Part shown: piece after piece, positions 10,149-20,838 of the stretch
How positions within the stretch are numbered: position 1 is the stretch's first letter
Layout of the letters: the number at the start of each line of letters is the position of its first letter
Origin: Eledone cirrhosa
Taxonomy: Eukaryota; Mollusca; Cephalopoda; Octopoda; Eledonidae
DNA: 64,000 nucleotides
Assembly (NCBI GenBank): GCA_964016885.1
Contig: OZ024743.1
Span: forward strand, 184,969,403-185,033,402
Direction: 5' to 3'
The notes under the pieces: model-generated
What the model was told of the DNA's origin: nothing
Seen by the model: only the letters and a program-made list of their open reading frames with translations
The model's database searches: none
Program-made: the position numbers and the translations under genes

Positions 10149-10698
10149 CTACAAAACTTCCTTATAGACTATATTTTGGGTTTTCTCGAGAGTTGCAAAA
10201 GCAAATAGGTTATGTCGGCTCCCCACTCGAGAGCAGCCAACATATAGTTGACCATGGGAGAAGCACGGTTCTTCTAAATTAAGCCCTACGGCCATCAGCG
10301 TCTGACCCTGTGATTTATTAATCGTCATGGCGAAACTAAGAGGAAATTGCAGCCTTCTGAATGTGAAAGGAATGTCTTTACCGGATGGAATGAGAGGTAT
10401 CCTTGGTATGAAGACAGTATCCCTCGTACCACATCCTGTAAGTATTGTTGCCTCAATAACATTTTGGACGACCAGACGCGTGCCGTTGGAAAGCCTTCGG
10501 GGTTCCAAATTCCTGAGGAGGAGCATGACAGGGGCACCTTTCTTAAGTTGCAGTAAGTGTGGTGGCAATCCAGAAGGGTCTAGAAATTCTGTGGGGTAAT
10601 TAACAACTTCGTCCGGATCAGCCATAGAGTCAAGGGACTTGTAGTCTGCAAGTTTCAGGCAAGCACAGCGTAGTCGAAGGAGGGGGTCGTAGTTAAAG
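10149..10698 (-). pseudogene. Helitron Rep/helicase, C-terminal Pif1-like fragment fused to an N-terminal remnant
   Basis: The minus-strand frame, open from 10698 to a stop at 10149, encodes the end of a Helitron RepHel. Helitron RepHel proteins nick and unwind DNA for rolling-circle transposition. Visible blocks: DEVVNYPTEFLDPSG, GLPPHLLQLKKGAPVMLLLR, NGTRLVVQNVIEATIL, VFIPRIPLIPS, FRRLQFPLSFAMTINKSQGQ and SHGQLYVGCSRV. The last two are SF1 helicase motifs V and VI. Directly upstream FNYDPLLRLRCACLKL resembles the N-terminal region of the same protein family, so the frame jumps from N-terminus to extreme C-terminus. The HUH nuclease and helicase motifs I-IV are missing; a full protein exceeds 1000 residues. 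This copy cannot be autonomous. Confidence 0.85.
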
Positions 10699-10699
10699 T

Positions 10700-11090
10700 C
10701 CTAGAAATGCCACATAATGATGATCGCCGCTGTTCATTTTGCAGAAGTCGGCCACATCATTGCTCTAGGGTTTCAGTATTTCATGCAGCGGCGTCCCTGC
10801 TTCGTCAAATGGCGCATCATCCTTCATCCTTTCGAGCGCGAACAGTGGCATCCCTGCTTCGTCGAATGGCACATCATCCTTCATCCTCTCGAGCGCGAGC
10901 AGCAGCAGTTGTGGCAGCATCTTTGTTCCGTCGAAGTTCACACCGACTGTCATCCTCCTCCGCTCTTGTAGCTGCCGTCTGCACAGCATTCTGTGACAGC
11001 CTGATCGCAGTCGCATTTACATCTTCGGTGAGACGCCTTCGCTTAGACCTACTTGCATCATTAGATAATCAACCAATGAAAGTTCTTTTC
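10700..11090 (-). pseudogene. Helitron RepHel N-terminal repeat region, degenerate
   Basis: Minus-strand frames starting near 11075 read SKRRRLTEDVNATAIRLSQN, AVQTAATRAEEDDSRCELRR and NKDAATTAAARARED. They then continue after frameshifts with RRSRDATVRARKDEG and TETLEQ. Helitron proteins often begin with such Ala/Arg/Glu-rich repeats (ATRA.ET.EQ..RR). Two or three stops and frameshifts break it. Local GC is higher than in flanking DNA. It is contiguous with the helicase remnant at 10149-10698. Confidence 0.65.
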
Positions 11091-11338
11091 TTGAGGGGCA
11101 TTGTTTTTAGAAAATTAACCAGGGAGAATAATAAATAGTAGACAAATAACGTTTAAGTAAGCAAATCTAAACACGGATATAAATTGTGAAAAAATGTGAT
11201 AAATCTATGTGGTGTGAGAAAGTGGGTATGTTTTGCAAGATTTTGTGTACCAGTCAAATTTCAGGTTTTAAGTTAGGGGAAACACAGCGTATGGACTACC
11301 TATGATAAAGGAAATTAAATAGTGTGGCTACAGTGGTA

Positions 11339-11370
11339 GGTATATAAGTGTCAGTATGTTTGTTCAGTTC
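11339..11370 (+). promoter_or_regulatory. Possible Pol II core promoter (TATA plus initiator)
   Basis: GGTATATAAG at 11339-11348 is followed about 26 bases later by TTCAGTTC, close to the initiator TCAGTY. The spacing suits a TATA/Inr promoter. It lies 45 bases ahead of a short ORF with a reasonable start context. No experimental support exists. Confidence 0.35.
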
Positions 11371-11414
11371 AAATATAGCAATAAGTACTAACTATTGAAA
11401 GCATACAGGCAAAA

Positions 11415-11537
11415 ATGGCCGAAAAATCACAGCATGATAAACTGGAACCTTATGACCATAAACACATTAACTCAACCTCCTTTAAGGTGACAAATGTTGA
11501 AGAAGCATGCGTTTCAGAAACATGGGGTAGCTTATGA
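11415..11537 (+). CDS. Small ORF (40 aa) of unknown function inside the Helitron composite
   Basis: It begins MAEKSQHDKLEPYDHKH and ends EACVSETWGSL before TGA. The start context is AAAAATGG. After the stop, a second frame continues with CDPRSKLTDINRSDFAQ and ELSDWLDNTNKYDEIY, which suggests a longer ancestral ORF broken by a frameshift. I do not recognise it. A chance ORF remains possible; the upstream TATA/Inr-like signal is the main reason to list it. Confidence 0.3.
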   Translation: MAEKSQHDKLEPYDHKHINSTSFKVTNVEEACVSETWGSL

Positions 11538-12119
11538 GAGTACGCATGTAAAAAAATCTACCACTTGTCAAAAGCCAAAAAAGAAGTGTGATCCTAGGTC
11601 GAAATTGACCGATATAAATAGGAGTGATTTCGCTCAATGAACAACACTCGAGTTGTCTGATTGGTTAGATAATACAAATAAATATGATGAAATCTACTGA
11701 ACACAACTCACTGATGTGTGGTTGGCCAGAGGTCGCCATTTCGCACTTAATTGAGGTGCAATTAAACGGGGGAGACAACCGGGTGCAAACTAATCAATCA
11801 TTCGCACAGTTTAGGCATGAGTGTGAAATAGGACAATCCACATACAGTAGGCATTAAAATTTACACCTGCGTTAAATCGCGCTTTCTTGGTTAGGAGTGT
11901 GAAATGACGGCAAAGTTCAAGGAATAAAATTTAACTCCTCGTTCTGCACTTAATTGTGCAATTACACGGGGGAGACAACTGGGTGCAAAATTAAATTCAA
12001 TCATCCTAAAGTTAACTAAACAAACTAAAGTTAAGCCAGGGGGATTTTTAAATTTGCTACTCCATTTGTGGGACATGAGTAACCGATGCGTCAACTTTCG
12101 TTTAAATTGACTTTTATTT

Positions 12120-12915
12120 CCAGAAGTTGAAATGCTTTGCTGCAACCATAATATGAACTTTAAAAGTGGTCTAAAAGGGCTCACTGCTCTCCCCAGGGGG
12201 TTCCCTTAAAAATTCAAGTGATAACGAATGTGTGGTGCTTTATCTTATGGCAGGCAATAACCATTTCGTTTACTTTTTGTAAGAATCAAGGTCATGGTGC
12301 TTTTTTATTGTGGTAGTTTGAAATTTTATAGGTTAATGGATTGGGCTAATTGTCTCCGAGGGGGGGTCCTCTTGCTGAATTGAAATGAAAGTAAATGTGC
12401 CTCACTGTATCTTCATCTGTAGTACATGAATAACAACTAAGTCGAAATTCGTTTTATTGGACTACCAATTATCGAAGCTATGACGCTTTGCTGCATTACA
12501 ATAGCCAAATTCAATAAATGACCCACTGGGGCTTACTGCCCCCTGGGGGTCCCCTTGCTTGTTCCAGGTATAGACAGTGTCTTCAACATCATCTTTAGGC
12601 AATGGGTAACCAATGTGTCCGGTAAAGTTAAAATCGAACGTAAACTTCAAAAGTTATCAGGTACTAATACAGTGTTAATGTGAACTTCAATAGATATGTC
12701 GAAGGGGCTTACTGCTCCCCAAGGGGTCCCCTACCTGAATTTCTGCGCAAGTGCATGCCTGCAAATTTATTTGTAGGCCATAAGCAAACGAAAGATAAAT
12801 TTTGGTGAAGATGGGAGGCAAACTGCAGGAATTATGGGGCCTTTATGCACTAGTACTGCTGACTCCAAGCGAGAGGCTTAAGGGGGTTATCTGCCCCTGG
12901 GGGACCCCACAATCG
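12120..12915. repeat. ~175-bp tandem array with GC-palindromic core
   Basis: Five units at about 12178, 12353, 12528, 12706 and 12876 carry variants of GGGCTTACTGCCCC followed by TGGGGGTCCCC. Between cores the sequence is AT-rich and partly repeated (ATGCTTTGCTGCAACC versus ACGCTTTGCTGCATTAC). No coding potential was seen. Confidence 0.7.
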
Positions 12916-13058
12916 ATGTACGGAAAAATAAAATAGCCTACGACGTATAATAGGACTTCAGAAACCTATGTATGAAATTTGGTGCAAATCGGTTGTAAAA
13001 TGTAGAAATGCATGCGGTTACACAAACAGACAGACATCTTCTGTTTTATGTATATAGA

Positions 13059-13095
13059 CTAGCAGAAAACCACCCGGTGGGCGGTTTTCTGCTAG
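13059..13095. repeat. 37-nt hairpin
   Basis: Arms of 17 nt (CTAGCAGAAAACCACCC and GGGCGGTTTTCTGCTAG) pair with one mismatch around GGT. It follows the TATATAGA end of the composite element and incorporates its ACTAGCAG terminal motif. Confidence 0.85.
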
Positions 13096-13590
13096 CAAAT
13101 CTAGTGTATATACTGATATTGTTGAGATTTGGATGAGAAATGTTTTCGGCACCACATGTTCACCGTCTCTCGGTGTGTCTTTTATGCATGTATAAATATA
13201 TATGTTATCTATACGGTGAAATCTTTGAAATAAATATATGTTAAAACGAAAAAGGAGAAAAAGAGATTAGTGACGGAAATATAAACGTTATGATACATAA
13301 ACGTTATGATATAACGATGGAAATATATCTTCAAATGGTCCTTGGCATGGTGTCAAGTCAGAACCGCCTCGAACTGGTTACTTCTGGCTTGTGCAAGGTG
13401 TCTCTATAGCAACCAGCGATTCCCTCGGCCTCAGTGACCAAAGTCAGTGGAGAGGGGAAGGTAATGTTTCTATTATAGCAACAGTGTTTCTCTTGGTAGT
13501 ACCAAAGTGGAGAAAGGAAGGGGAAGGTAATATTTCTGTACCACCTACATTTGTTTTAGGGAAGGACAGACAGACAAACAGAGAAATGCC
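13096..13590. other. Non-coding DNA, nothing recognised
   Basis: It contains a local duplication (AAACGTTATGATA twice near 13285-13312) and two related blocks (GTTACTTCTGG, TGTTTCTCTTGGTAGTACC), but no gene or known repeat. Confidence 0.4.
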
Positions 13591-13593
13591 CAT

Positions 13594-13895
13594 ATATTTC
13601 TGTGTGTGTATATATATATTACACACACAGAAATGTATATAGATTTCTGTGTGTATATATATATATATTACACACACAGAAATGTATATATATATTTCTG
13701 TGTGTATATATATATTACACACACAGAAATGTATATAGATTTCTGTGTGTATATATATATATATTACACACACAGAAATGTATATATATATTTCTGTGTG
13801 TATATATATATTACACACACAGAAATGTATATATATTTCTGTGTGTGTATATATATATATATATTACACACACAGAAATGTATATATATTTCTTA
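13594..13895. repeat. Palindromic minisatellite, six units
   Basis: Each unit of about 45-56 bases is an inverted repeat: TTTCTGTGTGTA, (TA)n, TTACACACACAGAAA, then a TATA spacer. Units 1-2 and 3-4 form a repeated pair (spacers TATAG and TATATATAT alternate). Long open frames on both strands here are low-complexity by-products. Confidence 0.9.
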
Positions 13896-14029
13896 GAACA
13901 AAATTATTATTAATGTTTTGCTGTTCATAACAATTGGAATTGAAAAATTACTTTTGAAATTATTAGTTATTTTACTAATGCTTAGATATGTAAAAATGAA
14001 GCAATGTTTCTAATAATTGTTTCTACTTT

Positions 14030-14200
14030 TGGCTCAAGGCCAGCAATAACCCAGTACATTACTGGTACTTTATTTTATCGACCCCGTGAGGATGAAAGGC
14101 AAAGTTAACCTTGGGGGTATTTGAACTCAGACCGTAAAGGGACGTAACTCCATGCTATGAAGCATGGTGTCCGACTCTCTACAGATTCTGCCAATCCACC
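14030..14200 (-). mobile_element. tRNA-like SINE B, inverted copy
   Basis: It reads AATTGTTTCTACTTTTGGCT, CATTACTGGTACTTTATTTT, GCAAAGTTAACCTTGGGGGT and TTGAACTCAGACCGTAAAGG, the reverse complement of the SINE B body and head. Confidence 0.75.
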
Positions 14201-14489
14201 ACCCTAATGTCTGTACGTAATGAGGGAGTGAGAGGGGAGAGAAAGAAAGGCAGAGGTGAAGTGACGAAGTGACTCTCTCCTCCTCCTCCTCCTCCATCTC
14301 CCCATTCGTCACAGCGATAGAGGGGAGGAATGTTAGTGTGTTACAAAGAGAAAGAGTGAGAGTGAGAGAAACAGACAGACTAAAAGAGAGGGATAGCTGG
14401 AGAGCGATAGCAACCACGCGCGCACGTGTTTCCACTGTCGGACAGACAGACAGAGAAATTGTTGGTTATATATTATAAGGAGATAAAAA

Positions 14490-14545
14490 CATTAAAACAG
14501 TTTAGTATCCCAACACTGAAGGTGGTTTGGTATCAAAAGGGTTAA
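14490..14545 (-). mobile_element. MITE family A end fragment
   Basis: AAAACAGTTTAGTATCCCAA leads into TTTGGTATCAAAAGGGTTAA, the terminal repeat of family A, with TTAA at 14542-14545. Confidence 0.6.
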
Positions 14546-14710
14546 GAATACATTTTTATCTTTGCCTAAAATGTCAGTCTATTTCCATTTTTTTGGCTGG
14601 GTGAATAAAATTATATTGACTGGAGAAATTGCTGTGATTAAGAAGTTTATTTCGCAACTCAGTGGTTCCTGGTTTGATCTCATCTTGGGGCATTTTATTC
14701 TTGTCTTCTA

Positions 14711-15380
14711 GGGCAGTATCAGTAGAACAGTGGACAACATGCTTTCCGGCATATAGTTATGGCCCTTTACATTCCAACTTCAAATCCTGCCAAGGTTAGC
14801 TTTGCCTTTCATCCTTACAGAGTCAATAAAATAAAGTACCAGTAACACACTGGGGTTGATGTAATCGATTTTCCCCTCCCCCCAAAAATTGTTAGCCTTG
14901 TGCCTAAATCAGAAATCATTGAGGGCGGTGGATTAACAGAATCGGTAGAGCATTGAACAACATGCTTAGTGGCACAGAGTTATGGCCCTTTACATGCTGA
15001 GTTCAAATCCCGCCGAGATTAGCTTTGTCTTTCATCCTTATGGGAGCGATCAAATAAAGTACCAGTAATGCACTGGAGTCGATTTAATCGACTTTCCCTT
15101 TCCCTAAAAATTGTTGACCTTGTGCTTAAATCAGAAACCATTATTGTCTTCTAGGGCAGTGGATTGACAGTATCAGTAGAACAGCAGACATGCTTTGTGG
15201 CATATAGTTACGGCCCTTTACATTCTGAGTTCAAATCTTACTAAGGTTGGCTTTGCCTTTCATCCTTACAGGGTCGATAAAATAAAGTACCAGAAACACA
15301 CTGAGATCGATTTAATCAACTTTCCCCTCTCCCAAAATTGTTGGCCTTGTGCCTTAATAGGAAACAATTATTGTCTTCCA
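14711..15380 (+). mobile_element. Three tandem SINE B copies
   Basis: Copies at about 14711-14918, 14922-15147 and 15154-15380 each have a tRNA-like head (CGGTAGAGCATTGAACAACA; B-box-like GAGTTCAAATCCCGCC), the body TTCATCCTTA ... AAATAAAGTACCAGTAA, and the tail TGTTGGCCTTGTGCCTTAA ... AACAATTATTGTC. They are head-to-tail and diverged from each other, so this is not a very recent amplification. Confidence 0.85.
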
Positions 15381-15654
15381 TCATATGTTGGGATTAAATA
15401 AAGCCGTAATTGAAATTTAGTAGATAAAAGCTACAGGGATGCCCATGATATGTATGTCTGTATAGCAGTTCCATGTTTGATCCCACAGAATGGCATCTTG
15501 ACCAAGAGTTTTGAGTTGAACAATTTTATGATTGAAATTTGGTAGATCGAAATTATCTGGATGCTCATCATGTGAGATGTGATGTGTGTATAGCAATCTT
15601 GTGCTTGATCTTGCTACATGGTATCTTGAGCAAGATTTTTTTTATCATGGAAGA

Positions 15655-15777
15655 GCTTAATTTAACAAAGTTTCTTATATAAAATTATGATGGAAGGTTT
15701 TTAGATATATGTAAATATTTTAAAATAATCAGTTTTGTATTGTAGAACCAGGGGCGGTTTATTATCAAAAAGGTTAA
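15655..15777 (-). mobile_element. MITE family A, partial
   Basis: It contains TTAACAAAGTTTCTTATATA, AAAATTATGATGGAAGGTTT and TATTATCAAAAAGGTTAA, ending at TTAA 15774-15777. Confidence 0.65.
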
Positions 15778-16712
15778 TGACTCAACTAACTGCAACTCTC
15801 TTTCTCTCTGACCAAGGTTATAGTGAACAATATAAATAACACTGACTGACTACTTCTTTCTTCCTATGTAGCATATCTACACACTATACACAGCCTTAAA
15901 ATATACCTGCAAGCCACCTCCTCTTGCAGTTCTTTTGTTTTATATATATATTTATAGATATATACATATATATTATTTTCTATCTTGCTGCACTGCAGTC
16001 TCCACCATCTTCCTACAACAGAGCTACTGCTTAGAACAGCCTGTGTACATGCATCTGTTTACCTGACTGAATGACCTAATGCCTTCATAGCTCATCTTTC
16101 CTGTTCTCTCCCATTCCCACTCCTCTCACACTATACCAATCTACTCCATTCTTAGGAAGAATTACCATGGTAACACCTTTTTTTCCCACCTTTTTTGTGT
16201 GTGTTTGTAGTACATAAAATAAAAGATAATTTTGTTATGGTTGCTGCCAGAGCACAGGATTCATCAATAGCTTTTGCATCAATAATTCCATCATCATCTC
16301 CCAATTTTGGTGCTATTGTTATTGTTATCTTCTTTTTTTTACACTTATCATTATTGATTTTGGGTAAGTGGTATTGGTGGGGAGGAAGTGGCTGTGCACA
16401 AAGCCATTTCTTTTTTTTTTTTTTTTTTTTTTTTGTAGGCAAGAAACAGAGTGAAAGGAATCAATCCTAAAGTATAATACTGGTACTTATTTTATTGGTT
16501 CCCTGATCGGATAAAAAACAAAGCAACAGCTAGTACCACTGTTCCTACACTGTACCTACTTAGCATCGCTTTGGAACAAGTAATAATAGTGGCAGACTGG
16601 CAAGATGTGTAGGACATTGAATTAGATATTTTTCCAATATTTAGTTTCATCACAGTTTGTTGTGATTGCAAATCCTGTCACAATTTTTTTGGGATGTTCT
16701 TACATTTAGAGT
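15778..16712. other. AT-rich DNA with poly(T) and a SINE end
   Basis: A (T)24 tract lies at 16411-16434. Positions about 16455-16560 resemble the reversed 3' half of the cephalopod-type SINE (TACTGGTACTTATTTTATTG). No gene was seen. Confidence 0.5.
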
Positions 16713-16850
16713 TTAACCCTTTTGATACCAAACTGCCTGAAACCAACCCTAGTTCTATGATGCAAAACTGTTTATTTTAAAGTGATTATATTTTTCTAAA
16801 ACCTTACATCATAATTCTAAGAACCTTTGTTTGCTTTCTAAACAGTGCTA
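16713..16850 (+). mobile_element. MITE family A, 5' half
   Basis: It starts at TTAA (16713-16716) with CCCTTTTGATACCAAACT, then CTATGATGCAAAACTGTTTA and CTTACATCATAATTCTAAG. It is truncated after TTTCTAAACAGTG. Confidence 0.75.
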
Positions 16851-16884
16851 GGCATCTTGTTTCATGACTTAATGGTTCTTCCAA

Positions 16885-17115
16885 TACACTACCTTTCTTC
16901 ATTGAAATAATATTTTCTATCTTAGACACAAGGCCAATAAAGGGAAAGTTGATTACATCAATCCCAGTACTTGACTGGTACTTTATTTTATCAATGCCAA
17001 GAAGGTTGAAAGGCAAAGTTGACATTGGTGGGATTTGAAAGTAAAGTGCTGGAATAAATACTGCTAAGCATATTTGTCCAATGTTCTAACAATTCTGCCA
17101 ACTGACCACCTTCTT
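16885..17115 (-). mobile_element. tRNA-like SINE B, inverted copy
   Basis: AATATTTTCTATCTTAGACA, AAGTTGATTACATCAATCCC, TGGTACTTTATTTTATCAAT and TGGTGGGATTTGAA are the reversed SINE B tail, body and B-box. Confidence 0.7.
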
Positions 17116-17159
17116 GATTGAATTAACCAAAGAAACGGAAGATATGGACTTCCATCAGT

Positions 17160-17440
17160 TTCGACGATGAGTGTTCCAGTTGTTTAATCAAAGGTATAGC
17201 CTACTCATGAAATTAATGTAAGTGGCTGAGCATTCCACAGACAGATGTACTCTTAACATAATTTTCAGGGAGATTTAGCATGACAATGAATTACAGGTAC
17301 AGTCCACAAAATAGGCTTCCAAACAATTTCCATCTCCCCAATTTCACTCACAAATCATAGGTTGACATTTGCCCAAGATGACATGCAGTGTAATCACACC
17401 TGGGACTGAACTTAAACATTTGGCTATGCTGCATCCAATG
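17160..17440 (-). repeat. SINE-related repeat (same family as 4118-4410)
   Basis: GATGAGTGTTCCAGTTGTTT, AATGTAAGTGGCTGAGCATT, ATAGGCTTCCAAACAATTTC and ACATGCAGTGTAATCACACC recur in this order at 37010-37310 and 59740-60450. Confidence 0.65.
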
Positions 17441-17529
17441 AAAGAAAAAAAGTGTTCATGTACCCTAACTTAACATCAAAACATCACATCTTCATAATAT
17501 ACCTACAAGACATATGGGTGCAAGCATAA

Positions 17530-17665
17530 TCACATAATCATATGGTTAAAAGGTTCACTTTACAGCTATATGGGTAGGGTTCAATCCCACTGTGTAATGC
17601 CTTGGGTAAATATCTTCTGCCATAGTCTTGGCTTGATCAAATCCTTGAGAGTAAAATTGCGTTGA
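17530..17665 (+). mobile_element. Cephalopod-type tRNA SINE, partial
   Basis: It has GGGTTCAATCCCACTGTGTA, GCCTTGGGTAAATATCTTCT and GCCATAGTCTTGGC, the head of the SINE seen at 3380-3840. The 3' part is missing. Confidence 0.65.
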
Positions 17666-17729
17666 TGGAAACTATGCAAATGCCTGTCAGAGGGATTGTT
17701 TATGTTAATAATAATGAAATAATAATAAT

Positions 17730-18180
17730 GATGAAATTATTGTGTACAGTGCTCAGGTGCACTACAAATGTGCATGTATAGTACATAGAATAATGTTCAA
17801 CTGTCAGGAAAATGAACAGTGTAAGAGTCATGAAATACATGTGTGCATATGTATGGAGGGGGGATATCAGGTGTAGTGTTGGCGAATTTCAGGAAGCATG
17901 GAGGTTTTAAAGGATGCAGTGTCTCGACAGCTAACAACTGTTGCAGGTTGTTTGTTCCATGCTTCAGCAACTCCGAGCGTGAAAAAATGTTTCCGAAAGT
18001 CATGGGAGCTGTGCTATTTACTGACTTTGTAGGCATGCCCACGTGTGTTAGACACGTTCTTGGGTTGTAGACTTAATCCACTGTCCAGTTTAACATCAAC
18101 ACCTGACTCTTGGATACTTTTAGCAAGGCCTACTCTTGCAAGCACTTGGGCAAAGTTTTTTCTTTGGGGGTAATGTTGTA
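17730..18180 (-). mobile_element. CR1-like LINE 3' end, copy 1
   Basis: Minus-strand sequence matches the 3' portion of the LINE at 55715-56965: the coding end around ...ETLHPLKPPCFLKFANTT (in a shifted frame), then the 3' UTR. It ends at GTGTACAGTGCTCAGGTGCA followed by an ATT-type microsatellite (17700-17745). Unlike the other two copies, it has only one 3' tail unit. Confidence 0.75.
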
Positions 18181-18927
18181 ACAAACTGTTCTTGTTTTTC
18201 CGCCCACGTTCATGACATCACCACATTGGCTTCTTCATGGTTTTTGGCAATTTACACTCAAATGTTATGCTGTTCGGAGAATTGGCAAGAATACTTAGCT
18301 TTCTATAAAAGTCCAACTAAAAAGAAAAAAATATTTTACTGAGTGTATTGGGTGCGTTTTACTATAACATCAATACTAGGGAGATTTTCATTCCTTTGAT
18401 ACAACTGAAGATTTCACCTCAACCCATTGTTTAGCATCACTCCTCACTGTGCCAGATTTACCATTGTGCTTAGGTTCTGTTGGCTGGGAGAGGGAGGGGG
18501 AGCGGGTCATTTTCCTGCCAAACAAATTTTTTACAATGAATTTTATGATGAAAGAGGCCGCATAACTTAATTAGTACAGGGTCTCATTTGTCCTAAATCT
18601 GGCACTGACTCCTCATAACAAACTAAAAATATTCTGTGTTCATATTCTTCATATTGACTTCTTGTCTGTAACCTGCATTAAGTAACTTTTAGCTCTTCAA
18701 GGGATATATTTCAATATATTCTTTAAACTGTAATTAATTTCTCTTTCAATTTGTGAAAATCAAATAATTTCACTAGTAGAAATAAATATTCATCATATCA
18801 AACTCAAATTGAGTCTTAATTCTTGCTTCATTGCTTGCATCTCATGAATAACAAGATTTCTTCTGCCTGGTAATGGCAGTGAATTGGCAGAGTTGTGAGT
18901 GCATTGGTATTTATTTCAGCATAATGG
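18181..18927. other. Non-coding DNA, nothing recognised
   Basis: No gene, RNA or repeat family could be supported. Confidence 0.4.
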
Positions 18928-19154
18928 TTAACCCTTTAGCATTTACATTACTCTATATTTACTAGTGTATTTTCATGGTAAAGGCTTTACCTCACGTAAT
19001 TATCACATAATATCGAATCTATGAGATTTTGATATTATTTATTTTGAAAAAAATACCTTAACATAAGAATGAGCAGCGAGTTGCAGCAGGTTTGAAGAGA
19101 AAGAGGTGAAAGAAATCTGGCTGGATATGGCCGGTTTAAATGCTAAAGGGTTAA
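18928..19154 (+). mobile_element. MITE family B copy
   Basis: It is flanked by TTAA (18928-18931 and 19151-19154). Termini CCCTTTAGCATTTACAT and TTTAAATGCTAAAGGG form inverted repeats. The 219-base interior has no ORF. Sister copies are at 24201-24417 and 30090-30305. TTAA duplication plus CCC...GGG ends is typical of piggyBac-type MITEs. Confidence 0.85.
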
Positions 19155-20112
19155 GAGTCAGACAGGATACTTTGTGGTGTATCATGTTGAACTCTGAATT
19201 CAAATCCTGTCTTCTTCTACCAGGAGTTGCAACAGGCAAATAGTATCAGCAATGGAAGCATAGTTCCCTGATCTGCCAGTTGGTTCTTTTCCCTTCATTT
19301 TTTATCTACCAGCTAAACTTCTGCTAAATATACTCTTTAACATTTGGTTAAATTCATAACCCACATACAGGCAGCTGGACTTGGCACATCTTTCTCTTTT
19401 CCTCCCCTATAATCAGTTGTGAAAGATCTAAGGTACAGCTCTTCCACTTTTAAGTCATTTAAATATAAAATTTAAGAAAACACTCATACACACACTGTTG
19501 CATGGTCACAAATATCCCCATTGCATCTACCTTTAGTTTGTCACAACAGGTGTTTCTGTAACATGTTATCATAACAACTCAATACATAGATTAAACATGC
19601 AGACATATACACATCCCATCACACCACCCTACACACACACACACACACATTCCCAGTGGCAGCTGTCCATGCAACCCTACCACCTTATCATGATACTATA
19701 TTGATGACCTACATACAGCTAGGCACAAATTTGTCCATGTACCCTACTATACATCATACCATCACCACAACACAACACCCTGATAACAACCTTCACACAC
19801 ACTACCCTACTGCTCCAGGGGGAGGCGGGCTTCTTTGTCACATGTGCATATGTACTCTATACTATATTACCCTACCAGCACTTCTACCCAGATGGCATAT
19901 TCCACACACACACAGACTCACACATGTACAGACCCACACACACACTGGCATGTAAGAGTCCCTGTACTTCCATGACAAGCTCTCATTCATGCAAGAGTCC
20001 CTGTACTCTAACTACCATATAACCATGACAACACACCTTGAAGCAGGTACACAACCTATCACCCAGCTAATCAATAAAGAACTATATAAAGCACTCTTCT
20101 AGTATTTTCTAG
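19155..20112. other. CA/AC-rich non-coding DNA
   Basis: A partial type 3 SINE core (CAGGAGTTGCAACAGGCAAA) is seen near 19221. From about 19480 the sequence is rich in ACACAC and CACCAC runs. No gene was seen. Confidence 0.5.
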
Positions 20113-20117
20113 AAATG

Positions 20118-20138
20118 TTTTCTACTACCACTACTTCA

Positions 20139-20186
<48 letters not shown>

Positions 20187-20340
20187 GCTACTACTACTAC
20201 CACCACCACCACCACCACCACCACCACCACCACTACTACTACTATTACTACTACTATCACCCCCACCCCCATTATCACTGTTGCTGCTGTTGCTACAGCT
20301 GCCCCGCCTACCCACCACCACCACCACCACCACCACCACT
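20118..20340. repeat. (ACT)n/(CCA)n compound trinucleotide array
   Basis: Runs of ACT (20140-20200), ACC/CCA (20200-20232) and CAC (20314-20340) are separated by short mixed sequence. Long polythreonine or polyserine frames here are by-products. Confidence 0.9.
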
Positions 20341-20574
20341 CCTATTGCTGCTGCACCATTTCACACCTCTGGACTGCATGTGTGGATGTATGCATCTTCT
20401 TACATATGTGTATATTTCCATATGATTTTGTGTGCATATTCTTGTATGCATGTAAGTGAATGTTTGAATGTGTATTTATTTTATGTCTATACATTTGTGT
20501 TTGTATAATCGTTACATGCATATAGTTATGTGTGTCTCATTGTGCAACTGTACATCTATCTCATTGTATGCTTG

Positions 20575-20696
20575 TGTGTGTGTATATATATATATATATA
20601 CATGCATATATATACATAATATATATAAATATGTATATTATGTATATATATATATGTATGTATATATGTATGTATATATATATGTATATATATATG

Positions 20697-20743
<47 letters not shown>

Positions 20744-20838
20744 GCATATATATACATGATATATATACATATGTATATTATGTATATATATATATGTATG
20801 TATATATGTATGTATATATATATGTATATATATATATG

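Larger units (their letters stand above)
9484..13095 (-). mobile_element. Helitron-derived composite element
   Basis: It starts with ACTAGCAGAGGTACCCGG and ends with GTGCAAATCGGTTGTAAAA, an ACAAACAGACAGACA block and TTTTATGTATATAGACT, followed by a hairpin at 13059-13095. The second element at 32804-33978 has the same start (ACTAGCAGTGTATCCCGG) and end (AGTCAATCGGAGTAGAAA ... TTTTATATATATGTATAGAT). Inside lie a deleted Helitron Rep/helicase (minus strand, 10149-11090), two tandem arrays and a possible promoter. Boundaries are inferred from the shared ends; whether the ends are those of the Helitron itself or of another element that engulfed it is unresolved. Confidence 0.5.

Noticed and set aside
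10707..11138. 143-codon plus-strand frame rich in His, Arg and Ser
   Set aside because: It is antisense to the degenerate Helitron N-terminus, whose minus-strand translation has recognisable repeats.
13444..13930. Overlapping open frames on both strands with YIYI and HTQK repeats
   Set aside because: They arise from the palindromic minisatellite, which is open in every frame because its units lack stops.
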